A stretch of 32,622 nt of DNA from Oscillospiraceae bacterium (GCA_015067945.1 SVLM01000021.1:1-32622); one strand, 5' to 3'; shown: positions 1-7,795, counted from the first letter of the stretch. Translations and numbers: made by a program. The notes: generated from the sequence alone by a model not told the origin.

Positions 1-47
1 ATTGTGGGCAGTAAGGCAACCATATTGGTGTATCTTCGTTTGCTCAT
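1..47 (-). CDS. Start of IS3-like transposase OrfA (partial)
   Basis: On the minus strand an ATG at 47 is preceded by a strong ribosome binding site (AGGGGGGATT, 52-61) and opens a frame reading MSKRRYTNMVALLPT before the window ends. A short basic N-terminus like this is usual for the small helix-turn-helix OrfA of IS3-family elements, but only 15 residues are visible. The assignment therefore rests mainly on its place just inside the element's terminal repeat. Confidence 0.5.
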   Translation of the reverse strand, partial: MSKRRYTNMVALLPT

Positions 48-51
48 AATT

Positions 52-93
52 AATCCCCCCTGGTGTAGTTATTATCCTACATCAGGGGGGATT
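52..93 (-). promoter_or_regulatory. Hairpin covering the orfA ribosome binding site
   Basis: Positions 52-68 and 77-93 are complementary (AATCCCCCCTGGTGTAG against CTACATCAGGGGGGATT, with one G-T wobble) around an 8-base loop. On the minus strand the 3' arm holds the G-rich Shine-Dalgarno sequence of the orfA start at 47. In a transcript entering from outside, the hairpin would hide this site. Such hairpins are known to protect several IS elements from read-through activation; that role here is inferred. Confidence 0.55.
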
Positions 94-159
94 TTGTCTA
101 TTGTCCGTTTTTACTGGTTCTGTTCATAACGCACCCTGGGGATTTGTTTCCTTTTGCAG

Positions 160-179
160 GGGCGAGCATTGCTCGTCCG
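160..179. repeat. Short palindromic repeat, family D (copy 1)
   Basis: GGGCGAGCATTGCTCGTCCG is an imperfect palindrome. Similar copies lie at 11705-11728 and, inverted, at 27851-27871. No coding content is seen here; 127-365 holds only repeats of families D, A and E. Confidence 0.6.
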
Positions 180-212
180 TAATGCCTTCTCCTCGAGATG
201 AAGCCTTTTTCT

Positions 213-300
213 GTCATCCTGAGCATAGCGAAGGATCCGTTTCTCATATATAGAGGGGAGACGGATTCTTCGACTCCCCTTCGGGTCGCTCAGAATGACA
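213..300. repeat. Dispersed palindromic repeat, family A (copy 1)
   Basis: The left end TCATCCTGAGC...GAAGGATCCG and right end CGGATTCTTCGACT...GCTCAGAATGACA are inverted copies around a short AT-rich centre. Full or near-full copies recur at 8006, 10232 and 27974, and a half copy at 29290. It resembles MITE-like intergenic repeats of gut Clostridia; no ORF is inside. Confidence 0.75.
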
Positions 301-325
301 AGGTCGATGATTGGCCGTAGGGCGG

Positions 326-345
326 GGGCAATTCGCGAATCGCCC
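326..345. repeat. Short palindrome, family E (copy 1)
   Basis: GGGCAATTCGCGAATCGCCC is a near-perfect palindrome 21 bases past the stop of the methyltransferase gene. Related copies are at 5460-5479 and 31842-31864. It could fold in the 3' end of the operon transcript, but no T-tract follows on the minus strand. Confidence 0.55.
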
Positions 346-365
346 GTGAGCCTTTTATCTACAAT

Positions 366-2060
366 TCATTTTGAGACGCAAAGCTCAATGCCTACTACGC
401 CATACTTTTCCTGCTCTTCCGTAGAATAATACTGTTCCATATCGGAAGGATGTGCTTTATCCACATCTTCGGCTGTGTATCCGCATTGCAGCAGCGGCAG
501 GGTTCGATACAGCTCGGCAAAAGAATCAAACCGATGCAATTTCCGAACAATCGCCCTTACCTGCTCGCCGGTGGAAGTATTTGTAAAGGTGATGCCGTCG
601 CCCACCTTGATTTGCTGCCGCTTTTCGTCGTACAAGCGGAGTTCAATTGTCTTTTGCCCGCTCTTGATCTTCTCAAAGGGTGAAGGCTTGAGCTTCATTT
701 CATGGACAGTTTGCTCTTTTGTTAAGCACACGATGGATTCTACATGGGAGCATCGGGGGAAAAGGTCTGCCGCCAGGGCATTTTTCAGCCGATATCCACG
801 GTCTTTCAGCAGTGCCACATCCCGTGCCAGGGTGGCCGGGTCGCAGGAAACATACACGATCCGCCGCGGTGACATACGAGCCAGTGCCTCGATAGTATCG
901 GCATTCAAGCCCTTCCGGGGCGGATCCACCACCGCAACATCGGCCTTGATGCCCTGCTGCTCCAACGCAAGAGCCGCCTGACCCGCATCACCACAGAAAA
1001 ATTCCGCATTGTCGATGCCGTTGCGTTTTGCGTTGGCCTTGGCATCCTCCACCGCCTGGGGCACAACCTCTACACCGATGACCTTACCGGCGGCCTTCGC
1101 CATGCACAGCGTGATGGTTCCCACGCCGCAGTACAGATCCAAAACCGTGTCATCCCTGGTAATCTGTGCCTGTGCAATGGCCGATTCATACAGCCGCTGA
1201 GCCTGATGGTGGTTTACCTGATAGAAAGAACGGGGCGACAGCCGGAAATTCAGGCTGCACATGGTGTCCTCAATATAGCCCGGGCCGTAAAGAACGATCT
1301 CCTCATCCCCCAAAACCGTGTTGCCCTTTTTGGTATTCACCGAAAGCACCAGCGTGGTAAATCCCGGCACCGCCTTCAGCTTTTCAACAAGCCGCTCCGG
1401 CTTGGGGATTACCCGCCCGTTTACCGCAAGACAGACCAAAATCTGCCCGGATACCGCACCCCGGCGGACATAAATATGCCGCAAAAGGCCGGTGTGGGTG
1501 GCTTCGTCGTATACGCTGACCCGGGTTTGGTTTACATAATCTATTACAATATCCTTTACCCGGTCAGTTTCCTGGGGCAGGATCAGGCAACGGTCGTTTT
1601 CCACCACCTGATGGCTTCCGGCCTTAAAAAAACCGGCAAAGGCCTTGTTTTTCTTCGCCGCCACCGGGTACTGGGCCTTGTTCCGATACCCCCGGCAGGT
1701 GGGTGCAGCCAGGATCGGCACGTCCTCCAACGTCTCACCGCCGATACGATTCAGGCAATCCCGAACCCGCTGAGCCTTCAGCCGGCTCTCTTCTTCATAA
1801 TCCATATGCCAAAAATCGCAGCCGCCGCAAAGCTTTGCCACCGGGCAGGCCCGGTTCATGCGATGCTCCGATTTTTCCAAAATCTCCACGATTTTGCCAG
1901 ACGCCCAGGTTTTTCCCACCTTTTCGATGCGAATCCGGCAGCGTTCACCAGCAATGGCATTGGGCACAAATACGGCACAGCCTTCAATTCTGGCCACACC
2001 CTGACCTTCGACAGTGTAATCGGAAATGACCGCCTCATATATTTGATTTTTCTGAAGCAT
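366..2060 (-). CDS. rlmD: 23S rRNA uracil-C5 methyltransferase RlmD/RumA-type fused to a C-terminal ASCH domain
   Basis: This protein would methylate C5 of a uridine in 23S rRNA using SAM. A TRAM domain covers about residues 1-62. Cysteines C72, C78, C81 and C158 match the 4Fe-4S set of RumA proteins. The SAM site is VLDLYCGVGT (about 306-315), followed by VDPPRKG (378-384) and the catalytic SCDPAT loop with nucleophile C406; the usual C-terminal HVE (439-441) is present. The methyltransferase would normally end near residue 450, but the frame continues into about 113 residues (452-564) of an ASCH-like domain (HEMKLKPSPFEKIKSGQKT and ELRLYDEKR). The junction is in frame with no stop. The start follows CGGAGGA, and the gene lies 16 bases after the GNAT gene as last member of a minus-strand operon. 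The exact target uridine (U747 or U1939 type) cannot be told. Confidence 0.93.
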   Translation of the reverse strand: MLQKNQIYEAVISDYTVEGQGVARIEGCAVFVPNAIAGERCRIRIEKVGKTWASGKIVEILEKSEHRMNRACPVAKLCGGCDFWHMDYEEESRLKAQRVRDCLNRIGGETLEDVPILAAPTCRGYRNKAQYPVAAKKNKAFAGFFKAGSHQVVENDRCLILPQETDRVKDIVIDYVNQTRVSVYDEATHTGLLRHIYVRRGAVSGQILVCLAVNGRVIPKPERLVEKLKAVPGFTTLVLSVNTKKGNTVLGDEEIVLYGPGYIEDTMCSLNFRLSPRSFYQVNHHQAQRLYESAIAQAQITRDDTVLDLYCGVGTITLCMAKAAGKVIGVEVVPQAVEDAKANAKRNGIDNAEFFCGDAGQAALALEQQGIKADVAVVDPPRKGLNADTIEALARMSPRRIVYVSCDPATLARDVALLKDRGYRLKNALAADLFPRCSHVESIVCLTKEQTVHEMKLKPSPFEKIKSGQKTIELRLYDEKRQQIKVGDGITFTNTSTGEQVRAIVRKLHRFDSFAELYRTLPLLQCGYTAEDVDKAHPSDMEQYYSTEEQEKYGVVGIELCVSK

Positions 2061-2076
2061 TGGCAGTTCCTCCGTG

Positions 2077-2544
2077 TTACAGAACGGTCTCCATTCCGTA
2101 TTTTTGGGGCATCAGGCCCATTTTTTCATAAAATTTCAGGGCATTTTCATTTTTCGCCCACACATTCAAGGTTACATTGTACGCACCGATACCCCTGGCA
2201 TAGTCCAGCACCGCGGCGTACAGAGCCTTGCCCACGCCACTGCCACGGCAGTTTTCGTCCACGCACAGATCGTCGATGTACACCGTCAGCCGATCCTGTA
2301 GCACCGGATCATTTTGCACATTCTGAATCACGCAGAAGGCGTAGCCCACCACACCCTCGGCTGTTTCCGCCACCAAAATGGGACGCTGATCATCCTGCAG
2401 CAGGGCAAGCAGTGCCTTTTCGTGATATTTTTGGGCATCGGCACGGAAAATATCCGGCCGTCCATCATAATGCACCCTGCCCACCTGCCGCAGCAGGCGG
2501 ATCATGGCAGGGATATCTTCATTTTTTGCAAATCGAATCTGCAT
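2077..2544 (-). CDS. GNAT family N-acetyltransferase
   Basis: This 155-residue single-domain protein has the GNAT fold signature. An acceptor strand reads YIDDLCVDENC (about 89-99), followed directly by the acetyl-CoA pyrophosphate loop RGSGVGKALY (100-109), and the C-terminal motif ENALKFYEKMGL (133-144) is typical. It transfers an acetyl group from acetyl-CoA to an amine; the substrate cannot be read from sequence. The start has an AAGGAG site 6 bases upstream. It sits 9 bases after the thiamine pyrophosphokinase and 16 before the rRNA methyltransferase, so it is part of the same transcript. A ribosomal-protein or small-molecule substrate is equally possible. Confidence 0.9.
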   Translation of the reverse strand: MQIRFAKNEDIPAMIRLLRQVGRVHYDGRPDIFRADAQKYHEKALLALLQDDQRPILVAETAEGVVGYAFCVIQNVQNDPVLQDRLTVYIDDLCVDENCRGSGVGKALYAAVLDYARGIGAYNVTLNVWAKNENALKFYEKMGLMPQKYGMETVL

Positions 2545-2553
2545 AATCGCTCC

Positions 2554-3180
2554 TTACCGGGTGGGAAATCCGTTTTTCCTATCCCAAAGAACCAGTAGAC
2601 TGCCGTCTTTTACGGAAATTTTGGAAGTTTTCCCAACAAATGCGTTGCTTAATCCCAACGGATGTCCGGCGGTCAAAACACCGTCGGACAGCTCGTATTT
2701 CAGTCCCTGCAGCGTCACGCCCCGGGCATCACCGCCCATGCAGAACAGGGAAATCACCCCGGTGGCTGCTTCCGGAAATGCCAGTTGACCGTTTTTTACC
2801 ACCGTCACGGCAGTGTCCCCGCCCAGCAGGTAGCCCACAGCCCCGTGATCCGCCAAAAATTGCAGGGTCTGGAAATTGGCCACTGTATGATCGAGCCTTT
2901 TTCCGGCCAATGCTCCATAGAAAATGAATTCGCTGCAGCCCTCCGAAAGACCCCTGCGTGCGGCCAGCATGGAGTCGGAATCGTCCTTTTCCACCGGAAA
3001 CACCTCTGCACCGGCAGGCGTATAGCCCAGGGAGTCAAAATCACCCAGAATGACATCCGGTTGGATGCCCAAAACATCCGTATGCCGCAAGCCACCATCG
3101 GCGGCAATAATCATCGCACCGGCAGGAATTTCCACCGGAGCGTCCAGCTCACCGGCACAAAAAATCACGCAGGTCTTCAT
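2554..3180 (-). CDS. thiN: Thiamine pyrophosphokinase
   Basis: The enzyme moves pyrophosphate from ATP to thiamine, giving thiamine diphosphate in the cytoplasm. The 208-residue length is normal for the family. Signature motifs are ADGG (27-30), LGDFDS (45-50), KDDSDS (65-70) and KRLDHT (94-99), which bind Mg-ATP and thiamine. A longer reading frame extends upstream to 3318 inside the previous gene, but the ATG at 3180 overlaps the stop of the lipid kinase gene as ATGA and starts the family's usual MKTCVIFCAG strand, so it is chosen. The overlap implies translational coupling. B. subtilis thiN normally lies beside rpe and rsgA; here the partner is a lipid kinase. No TPP riboswitch was seen upstream. 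Confidence 0.93.
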   Translation of the reverse strand: MKTCVIFCAGELDAPVEIPAGAMIIAADGGLRHTDVLGIQPDVILGDFDSLGYTPAGAEVFPVEKDDSDSMLAARRGLSEGCSEFIFYGALAGKRLDHTVANFQTLQFLADHGAVGYLLGGDTAVTVVKNGQLAFPEAATGVISLFCMGGDARGVTLQGLKYELSDGVLTAGHPLGLSNAFVGKTSKISVKDGSLLVLWDRKNGFPTR

Positions 3181-4103
3181 ACGCTCACCGGCTCTTTCAC
3201 GGCAAAGGTCAGGCCCTTGGGATAGAAGAAGCGAAGCTTTTTCTTGGCGACAGACATTTCGACTTTTTCCGCAACCCGCAGTTCGCCATCGAGATTGATG
3301 GCCGTGGGCTTGTCGCAAAGAATGGTGACCTTGTCGGTCCTAAAATGCCGCACCAGCTTGGGAAGCTCCTTGTAGCGGCCGGACTTATACTTACCGATCA
3401 CCGCAGGCACCTGCAGCCGGGAAACCTTTTTCACCAGCAGCACATCCAGCATTCCGTCGGTGGGATCTGCGGTGGGAACCGGGTTGAAGCCACCGCCATA
3501 AAATCTGCCATTGCACACGCAGATCATGGTCTGCTTGGCATCGACGGTTTCGCCATTGATCTGCACCACATAATGCTCGGCAATGCCCCGGATCACATTG
3601 ATCACCGTAGATGCCACATAGGCCCGGAAACCGCTGAGCAGAGGCAGCCGCTTATAGTTGGCTACATCCGTGCCGATCCGGGCATCCAGACCCACAGAGC
3701 AGATGTTCAGTGCAAGATCATCGTTGCATTGAATCAAATCAAAGGTGGCTTCCTCCGCATCCAGCAGACGTTCCAGGTCAAAAAAAGCCTTGGGGTCGTC
3801 AAACAGCTTTACAAAATCGTTGCCGCTGCCGCCGGAAAGGACGGACACCGCCACATTGTCAAACCCAGCCGCACCGGCCGCTACTTCGTTCAGTGTGCCG
3901 TCACCGCCGCAGGCATAGACCCGGTATTCCTCTCCGGTCATGGCCGCCTCACGGGTTAGCCGGGTGCAGTCACCGGGTGCTGCCGACACGGCAATTTCAT
4001 AGTCCAGCCCTCGGCTACCGCTAATCTTTTCGATGATTTCCGTATACATTTTTGTCCGGTCCTTGCTGCCTGCAGCCGGATTGATGATGAATAAATGCTT
4101 CAT
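3177..4103 (-). CDS. Diacylglycerol/lipid kinase, YegS-BmrU-DagK family
   Basis: The 308-residue protein has the diacylglycerol kinase catalytic fold. IINPAAG (6-12) is the N-terminal phosphate loop, CGGDGT (65-70) is the hallmark nucleotide motif, and SGGSGNDF (90-97) follows. The C-terminal half (NGRFYGGGF, then DGMLDVLLVKK and INLDGE) is the usual beta-sandwich domain. Members phosphorylate diacylglycerol to phosphatidic acid, recycling lipid from lipoteichoic acid synthesis, although some act on other lipids. AAAGGTGG lies upstream of the ATG. It is the first gene of the operon ending at 366, and its stop overlaps thiN. Directly upstream is family B repeat copy 1, and no clear promoter was found there. 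Confidence 0.92.
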   Translation of the reverse strand: MKHLFIINPAAGSKDRTKMYTEIIEKISGSRGLDYEIAVSAAPGDCTRLTREAAMTGEEYRVYACGGDGTLNEVAAGAAGFDNVAVSVLSGGSGNDFVKLFDDPKAFFDLERLLDAEEATFDLIQCNDDLALNICSVGLDARIGTDVANYKRLPLLSGFRAYVASTVINVIRGIAEHYVVQINGETVDAKQTMICVCNGRFYGGGFNPVPTADPTDGMLDVLLVKKVSRLQVPAVIGKYKSGRYKELPKLVRHFRTDKVTILCDKPTAINLDGELRVAEKVEMSVAKKKLRFFYPKGLTFAVKEPVSV

Positions 4104-4134
4104 AAAACTGCCACCTTTCGTGGTTTCCTAATTG

Positions 4135-4285
4135 TGTCATTGCGAGCCAGTGAGCGCACTGGCGTGGCAATCTCCTAAGGAATTTTCCTAACCGGGGGGG
4201 ATTGCCACGTCGGGCTTTGCATTTCTATTGTAATTGCTTACGCAATTGTTGATTTAGATTCGCTTCGCTACTCCTCGCAATGACA
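4135..4285. repeat. Dispersed palindromic repeat, family B (copy 1, with internal module)
   Basis: Left end TGTCATTGCGAGCCAG and right end ACTCCTCGCAATGACA are inverted copies; GTGGCAATCTCCTAA and GGGATTGCCACG form a second inner pair. The centre, about 4227-4273, carries a module with ATTGCTTACGCAAT and TTCGCTTCGCTAC. The module recurs almost unchanged in copy 5 (29131-29275) and in diverged form inside a family C repeat at 26805. It fills the gap between the lipid kinase and the RlmL-type gene. Confidence 0.75.
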
Positions 4286-4300
4286 GAAATTAAGCGGTTT

Positions 4301-5428
4301 TTACTTCTTCCGGCCGCCCAGGTACATATAGTAATCGCACTTGATCATGCCGTTGTACAGCTTCCGCTTTTTGTCCGCACGGCGTCCGAAATAATGCTCA
4401 AATTCCGGCTCAGAGGTAATGATATACTTCTTCCAGCCGTCAGCAAATTTCAGGTGCCGGCCCAGTGCCCCGTACAGGCGTTGGGCACTGTGCTGCTCCA
4501 TCATTCGCTGACCGTAGGGCGGATTGCAGATGATAATGCCGCTGTCCGTGGGCAGACTCATTTTGGTGGCGTCCCCATCCTTGAAGGTAATGCACTCGGC
4601 AACGCCGGCCTTTTTCGCATTGGCCATAGCCAGACTGACGCATTTTGGGTCGTTGTCAGAACCCAAAATACGGTAATTGCCCTTAAATTCCTTGTCCATC
4701 GCTTCGCTCCGGGCCTGCCGCCAGATGGCATCGTCGGACCAGTTGAATTTTTCCGCACCGTACCGGCGGCCCAAGCCGGGTGCCCGATTTTTGGCAATCA
4801 GTGCCGCTTCAATGGGAATCGTTCCGCTGCCGCAGAAGGGATCCCAAACGAATTCTTTGCCACGGTACTTGGTCAGCATCACCATAGCCGCCGCCAGAGT
4901 TTCCCGGAGGGGGGCATCGTTGCCGATGGCCCGGTAGCCACGCTTGTGCAGACCCACACCGGAGGTGTCCAGGTACAGCTGCACCCGGTCGTTCATGATC
5001 GAAAATTGGAGCTGATACTTCTCGCCGTCCTCCGGCAGCCAGCTAAGGCCGTATTTCTCGCCCAGCCGCTTGCAGGCGGCCTTTTTCACAATAGCCTGGC
5101 AGTCCGGCACGCTCATGAGCTGACTGCTTAAGCAGTGACCCTTCACGGGGAAGGCACCGTTTTTGGGGATCACAGCCTCCAAAGGAGCGTTGTAAACGCC
5201 CTGAAATAGCTCTTCAAAGGTCTTGGCCTCAAAGTCTGCCAGCACCAGCAAAACCCGTTCACCGGTACGCAGATTCACATTGGCACGGGCCATGGCCAGC
5301 TCATCACCGGAAAACAGTACCCGGCCGTTTTCCACACGGACATTTTCCATATCCAGCCGACGCAGCTCGTCGCCGGCAATGCCCTCCAGGCCGAACAAAG
5401 TCGGCACAGCAAATTCAAACTTCGACAT
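4301..5428 (-). CDS. THUMP-domain class I SAM-dependent RNA methyltransferase, RlmL/YpsC type
   Basis: This 375-residue protein combines an N-terminal ferredoxin-like and THUMP region (about 1-165) with a Rossmann methyltransferase. The SAM loop reads DPFCGSGTIPIEAA (196-209), and the catalytic NPPYG (302-306) is the signature of N-methyltransferases acting on exocyclic amines. Relatives such as E. coli RlmL (N-terminal half) methylate guanine N2 in 23S rRNA. A longer frame runs to 5470, but the ATG at 5428 has TGGAGGAACT directly upstream and begins the conserved MSKFEFAVPTLFGLEG, so it is chosen. It is flanked on both sides by family B repeats and is probably transcribed alone or by read-through from queH. 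Confidence 0.9.
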   Translation of the reverse strand: MSKFEFAVPTLFGLEGIAGDELRRLDMENVRVENGRVLFSGDELAMARANVNLRTGERVLLVLADFEAKTFEELFQGVYNAPLEAVIPKNGAFPVKGHCLSSQLMSVPDCQAIVKKAACKRLGEKYGLSWLPEDGEKYQLQFSIMNDRVQLYLDTSGVGLHKRGYRAIGNDAPLRETLAAAMVMLTKYRGKEFVWDPFCGSGTIPIEAALIAKNRAPGLGRRYGAEKFNWSDDAIWRQARSEAMDKEFKGNYRILGSDNDPKCVSLAMANAKKAGVAECITFKDGDATKMSLPTDSGIIICNPPYGQRMMEQHSAQRLYGALGRHLKFADGWKKYIITSEPEFEHYFGRRADKKRKLYNGMIKCDYYMYLGGRKK

Positions 5429-5459
5429 AGTTCCTCCAACCACATAAGGTTCATTGCAG

Positions 5460-5479
5460 GGGCAATTCACAAATCGCCC
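5460..5479. repeat. Short palindrome, family E (copy 2)
   Basis: GGGCAATTCACAAATCGCCC repeats, with changes, the palindrome at 326-345. It sits just upstream of the RlmL-type gene start. Confidence 0.5.
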
Positions 5480-5483
5480 GCTT

Positions 5484-5623
5484 TGTCATTGCGAGGGAGC
5501 GTAGTGACCGTGGCAATCTCCTAAGTATTTCTCCTAACCGGGGGATTGCCACGAGTTTCTACGAAACTCTCGCAATGACAGATCCGCCGGGGGGGCCACG
5601 GCCCGTTAGGCCTCGCAATGACA
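5484..5623. repeat. Dispersed palindromic repeat, family B (copy 2, double right end)
   Basis: The unit runs from TGTCATTGCGAGGGAGC to ACTCTCGCAATGACA (5580), with the inner pair GTGGCAATCTCCTAAG and GGGGATTGCCACG. A second right-end fragment, GGCCTCGCAATGACA, follows at 5609-5623, suggesting insertion of one copy into another or a partial duplication. It ends 7 bases before the queH stop codon. Confidence 0.7.
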
Positions 5624-5629
5624 GTGTAT

Positions 5630-6175
5630 TTACGGAATGATCTTCTTCGGCTTTAAGTACCGCTCCTGCTCGGAGAAGATACAGCCGCAAAACTTCTGAA
5701 TATACATTTCCAGCTCCCGGGCCTTTTCCTGCCCGGCCTTGAAATAAGGGCGGAAATCCCGGTACAGAAATTCCACACCGTATTCCTTGGCTGCCCGTTC
5801 GGCAGTCTCCCGCATCAGCTCGTGATTCTGGTAGGGACTGATAAACAGGCTGGATGTAAAGCTGTCAAAGCCGCCCTCTGCCGCCTGCCGGGCAGTGTCG
5901 AAAAGACGCATTTCGTAGCATTTTCCGCAGCGGTGGCTGATGTCCTCCGCCACCTCCCGGACAAAGGGCCGCAGGCCGTAGTCGTCCCGCTCGATGAGCG
6001 GCAGCTCGATGACCTTGGCATACTCCCGGAGACAGTTTCGCCGCTCCCGGTATTCCGTGAAAGGATGGATATTGGGGTTGTACCAATACCCGGTCACCTC
6101 AAAATGATCCGCACGCAGCACCTCGATGCACTGATTGGCACAGGGTGCACAGCAAATATGGAGAAGTGTTTTCAT
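5630..6175 (-). CDS. queH: Epoxyqueuosine reductase QueH
   Basis: QueH performs the last step of queuosine synthesis, reducing epoxyqueuosine to queuosine in tRNA anticodons; it is the non-orthologous replacement of QueG. The 181-residue protein shows the family cysteines: HICCAPC (C8, C9), HRCGKC (C83, C86) and FCGC (C163, C165), which ligate the 4Fe-4S cluster and metal. YWYNPNIHPFTEYRER (30-45) is also typical. A longer frame to 6220 would run into repeat DNA; the ATG at 6175 has ACGGAGGAATTT upstream and starts MKTLLHICC, the normal QueH N-terminus. No other queuosine genes are in the window, so the substrate comes from genes elsewhere or from salvage. Confidence 0.95.
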   Translation of the reverse strand: MKTLLHICCAPCANQCIEVLRADHFEVTGYWYNPNIHPFTEYRERRNCLREYAKVIELPLIERDDYGLRPFVREVAEDISHRCGKCYEMRLFDTARQAAEGGFDSFTSSLFISPYQNHELMRETAERAAKEYGVEFLYRDFRPYFKAGQEKARELEMYIQKFCGCIFSEQERYLKPKKIIP

Positions 6176-6201
6176 AAATTCCTCCGTAAAAACAAAATAA
6201 C

Positions 6202-6222
6202 CTGTCATTGCGAGGAGCAATA
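6202..6222. repeat. Family B repeat, left-end fragment (copy 3)
   Basis: CTGTCATTGCGAGGAGCAA matches only the left end of the family B repeat and runs straight into the family F repeat, so it looks like a remnant. Confidence 0.45.
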
Positions 6223-6225
6223 AAG

Positions 6226-6431
6226 GCTTCCCCCGGGGGGAAGCTGTCGCACAAATCGGCTCTTCGGAACCGATTTGTGTGACTGATGAGGAATGCGGGC
6301 AGAAAATGGATTGTTTTGTATGTGTTTCGGACTTTGTAATAGGTCTGATAACGATCCCGCATCATAGTTTGCCTCCCGGGTTCCTCATCCGACCTCGCAT
6401 TCGCTCGGCCACCTTCCCCCCCGGGGGAAGG
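6226..6431. repeat. Palindromic repeat, family F
   Basis: The ends GCTTCCCCCGGGGGGAAGC and CCTTCCCCCCCGGGGGAAGG are each self-complementary. Just inside the left end is a perfect hairpin, CACAAATCGG (6250-6259) against CCGATTTGTG (6270-6279), and GACTGATGAGG at 6281 pairs loosely with CCTCATCCGACC at 6383. The 6292-6380 interior has no convincing gene. This type of repeat is familiar from intergenic DNA of Oscillospiraceae. It separates queH from mtaB. Confidence 0.6.
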
Positions 6432-6453
6432 TATTGTGTGAAGCACGATGCCC

Positions 6454-7740
6454 CTACACGATTTCTCCGGCCAAACCGTCCCGGAAAATGCCGGTAACGG
6501 TCACATTCCGTACCTGATTGTGCAAATTCTCGCCTTTGGCGTAGAGTTTCATGTAGTTGGGTGCGTGGCCGATCCAGAATTCTCCTTCTTCCTCCTCAAA
6601 CAGCACCGCAAGGGTCTTGCCGATCAGGTTTTCCATGTAGGCCTGCTTCATTTCCTCCGCCACGGCAATGGCGGCCCGGCTTCTTTCTTCCTTGGTTGCA
6701 TTGTCATGCTGCCCGGGCATCTTGTCCGCCGGGGTGCCGGGGCGGCGGGAATAGGGGAAAATGTGCATATCCGCAAAGCTGCAGCTGCGGATAAAATGCA
6801 AGCTCTGGGTAAATTCCTCCTCGGTCTCACCGGGGAATGCTACGATCATATCCGTGGTCACCGCACAGCCGGGGAAATGCCGTTTCAGCAGCTGAACGCT
6901 TTGCAAATACCGTGCTGTGTCATACTTCCGCTTCATGCGTGCAAGGACGCTATCGCAACCGGATTGCAGACTTAAATGGAATTGTGGGCACAAATTGGGG
7001 TATTTTTCTAACTTTTGACAAAATTCTTCTGTGATGATCCGGGGCTCTAAACTGCCCAGCCGCACCCGCAGCTCCGGCACAGCCTCACAAATCGCTGCCA
7101 CCATGTCGGTCATAGGGGGCTTTCCCGGCAGATCCGCACCCCAGGATGCGATCTCAATACCGGTAATCACAAGCTCCTGATACCCTTTTTTTGCCAATTC
7201 CCGGGCCTGCTCCACCGCCAGCTCCAGCGGTGCCGACCGCACCGGTCCCCGGGTGTAGGGGATGATGCAGTAGGTGCAGAAATTGACACAGCCGTCCTGC
7301 ACCTTCAGCATGGCTCTTGTCCGCTCGGACAAGCCACCGGCAGGGAGAATTTCGAACTCCCGGCGTCTCAGTGCCACATCCAGCTTTTCCTGATGGGTTC
7401 GGCTTTGAAGAGCAGAGAGCATCATATCCACAAATTCTTTTCGTCCACCGCTGCCCGACAGCACATCTACCCCCAGCCGCCGCACCGCGTCGGGGTCGTG
7501 CTGGGTGTAGCAGCCGCAAACGCCGATGACCGCGTTGGGATTGTCCCGGCGGCAGCGGCGGATTACCGCCCGGTTTTTCTTGTCCGCCACAGCGGTTACG
7601 GAGCAGGTGTTGATAATATAGCCGTCGCAGGGCTCCTGAAAACTGCCCACGGTGTGACCGAGGGACACAAACAGCTGTTCCATGGCCTGGGTCTCATATT
7701 GGTTTGTCTTGCACCCAAGGGTGTAAAAACCGAATTTCAT
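6454..7740 (-). CDS. mtaB: tRNA t6A37 methylthiotransferase MtaB
   Basis: MtaB is a radical SAM enzyme that adds a methylthio group to t6A at position 37 of tRNA, giving ms2t6A. The 428-residue protein has the full three-part layout: an N-terminal UPF0004 domain with cluster cysteines C10 (LGCKTNQYE), C46 (NTCSV) and one in GVCGC (C75/C77); the radical SAM motif CVNFCTYC (C151, C155, C158) in LKVQDGCVNFCTYCIIP; and a C-terminal TRAM region. TLGCKTNQYE marks MtaB rather than MiaB or RimO. Its substrate modification t6A needs TsaB and TsaE, which are encoded at 19484-20606 in this window. The upstream region carries a candidate minus-strand promoter and, on the other strand, a candidate small RNA. 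Confidence 0.94.
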   Translation of the reverse strand: MKFGFYTLGCKTNQYETQAMEQLFVSLGHTVGSFQEPCDGYIINTCSVTAVADKKNRAVIRRCRRDNPNAVIGVCGCYTQHDPDAVRRLGVDVLSGSGGRKEFVDMMLSALQSRTHQEKLDVALRRREFEILPAGGLSERTRAMLKVQDGCVNFCTYCIIPYTRGPVRSAPLELAVEQARELAKKGYQELVITGIEIASWGADLPGKPPMTDMVAAICEAVPELRVRLGSLEPRIITEEFCQKLEKYPNLCPQFHLSLQSGCDSVLARMKRKYDTARYLQSVQLLKRHFPGCAVTTDMIVAFPGETEEEFTQSLHFIRSCSFADMHIFPYSRRPGTPADKMPGQHDNATKEERSRAAIAVAEEMKQAYMENLIGKTLAVLFEEEEGEFWIGHAPNYMKLYAKGENLHNQVRNVTVTGIFRDGLAGEIV

Positions 7741-7795
7741 GTCATTTTCACCAAATCTTATAAGATGTTTTTGTGATAATCGTCCAAAGCGTCAA

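Larger units (their letters stand above)
1..126 (-). mobile_element. 5' end of an IS3-like insertion sequence (partial, leaves window)
   Basis: Reading the minus strand inward from 126, the sequence starts TGAACAGAACCAGT, then five bases, then CGGACA. The element end at the right edge of the window reads TGTACAGCCCCAGT, five bases, CGGACA at the same offsets, so these look like the two terminal inverted repeats of one IS type. The outer TG and the short orfA-like ORF starting inside at 47 fit the IS3 family. The rest of the element lies left of the window. The family is inferred from end structure and the partial ORF; the exact IS group is not known. Confidence 0.6.

Noticed and set aside
1206..2546. 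Long plus-strand open frame (446 codons)
   Set aside because: It is antisense to the rlmD and GNAT genes, which have clear motifs, and its translation shows low-complexity, Pro/His/Arg-rich sequence without a domain.
3181..3318. N-terminal extension of thiamine pyrophosphokinase
   Set aside because: The extra 46 residues lie within the lipid kinase gene, are Arg/Gly-rich, and the ATGA overlap gives a better start.
6099..6446. Minus-strand ORF of 115 codons across the queH start and the family F repeat
   Set aside because: Its C-terminal part is an out-of-frame reading of queH and its middle is palindromic repeat; there is no ribosome binding site and no recognisable domain.
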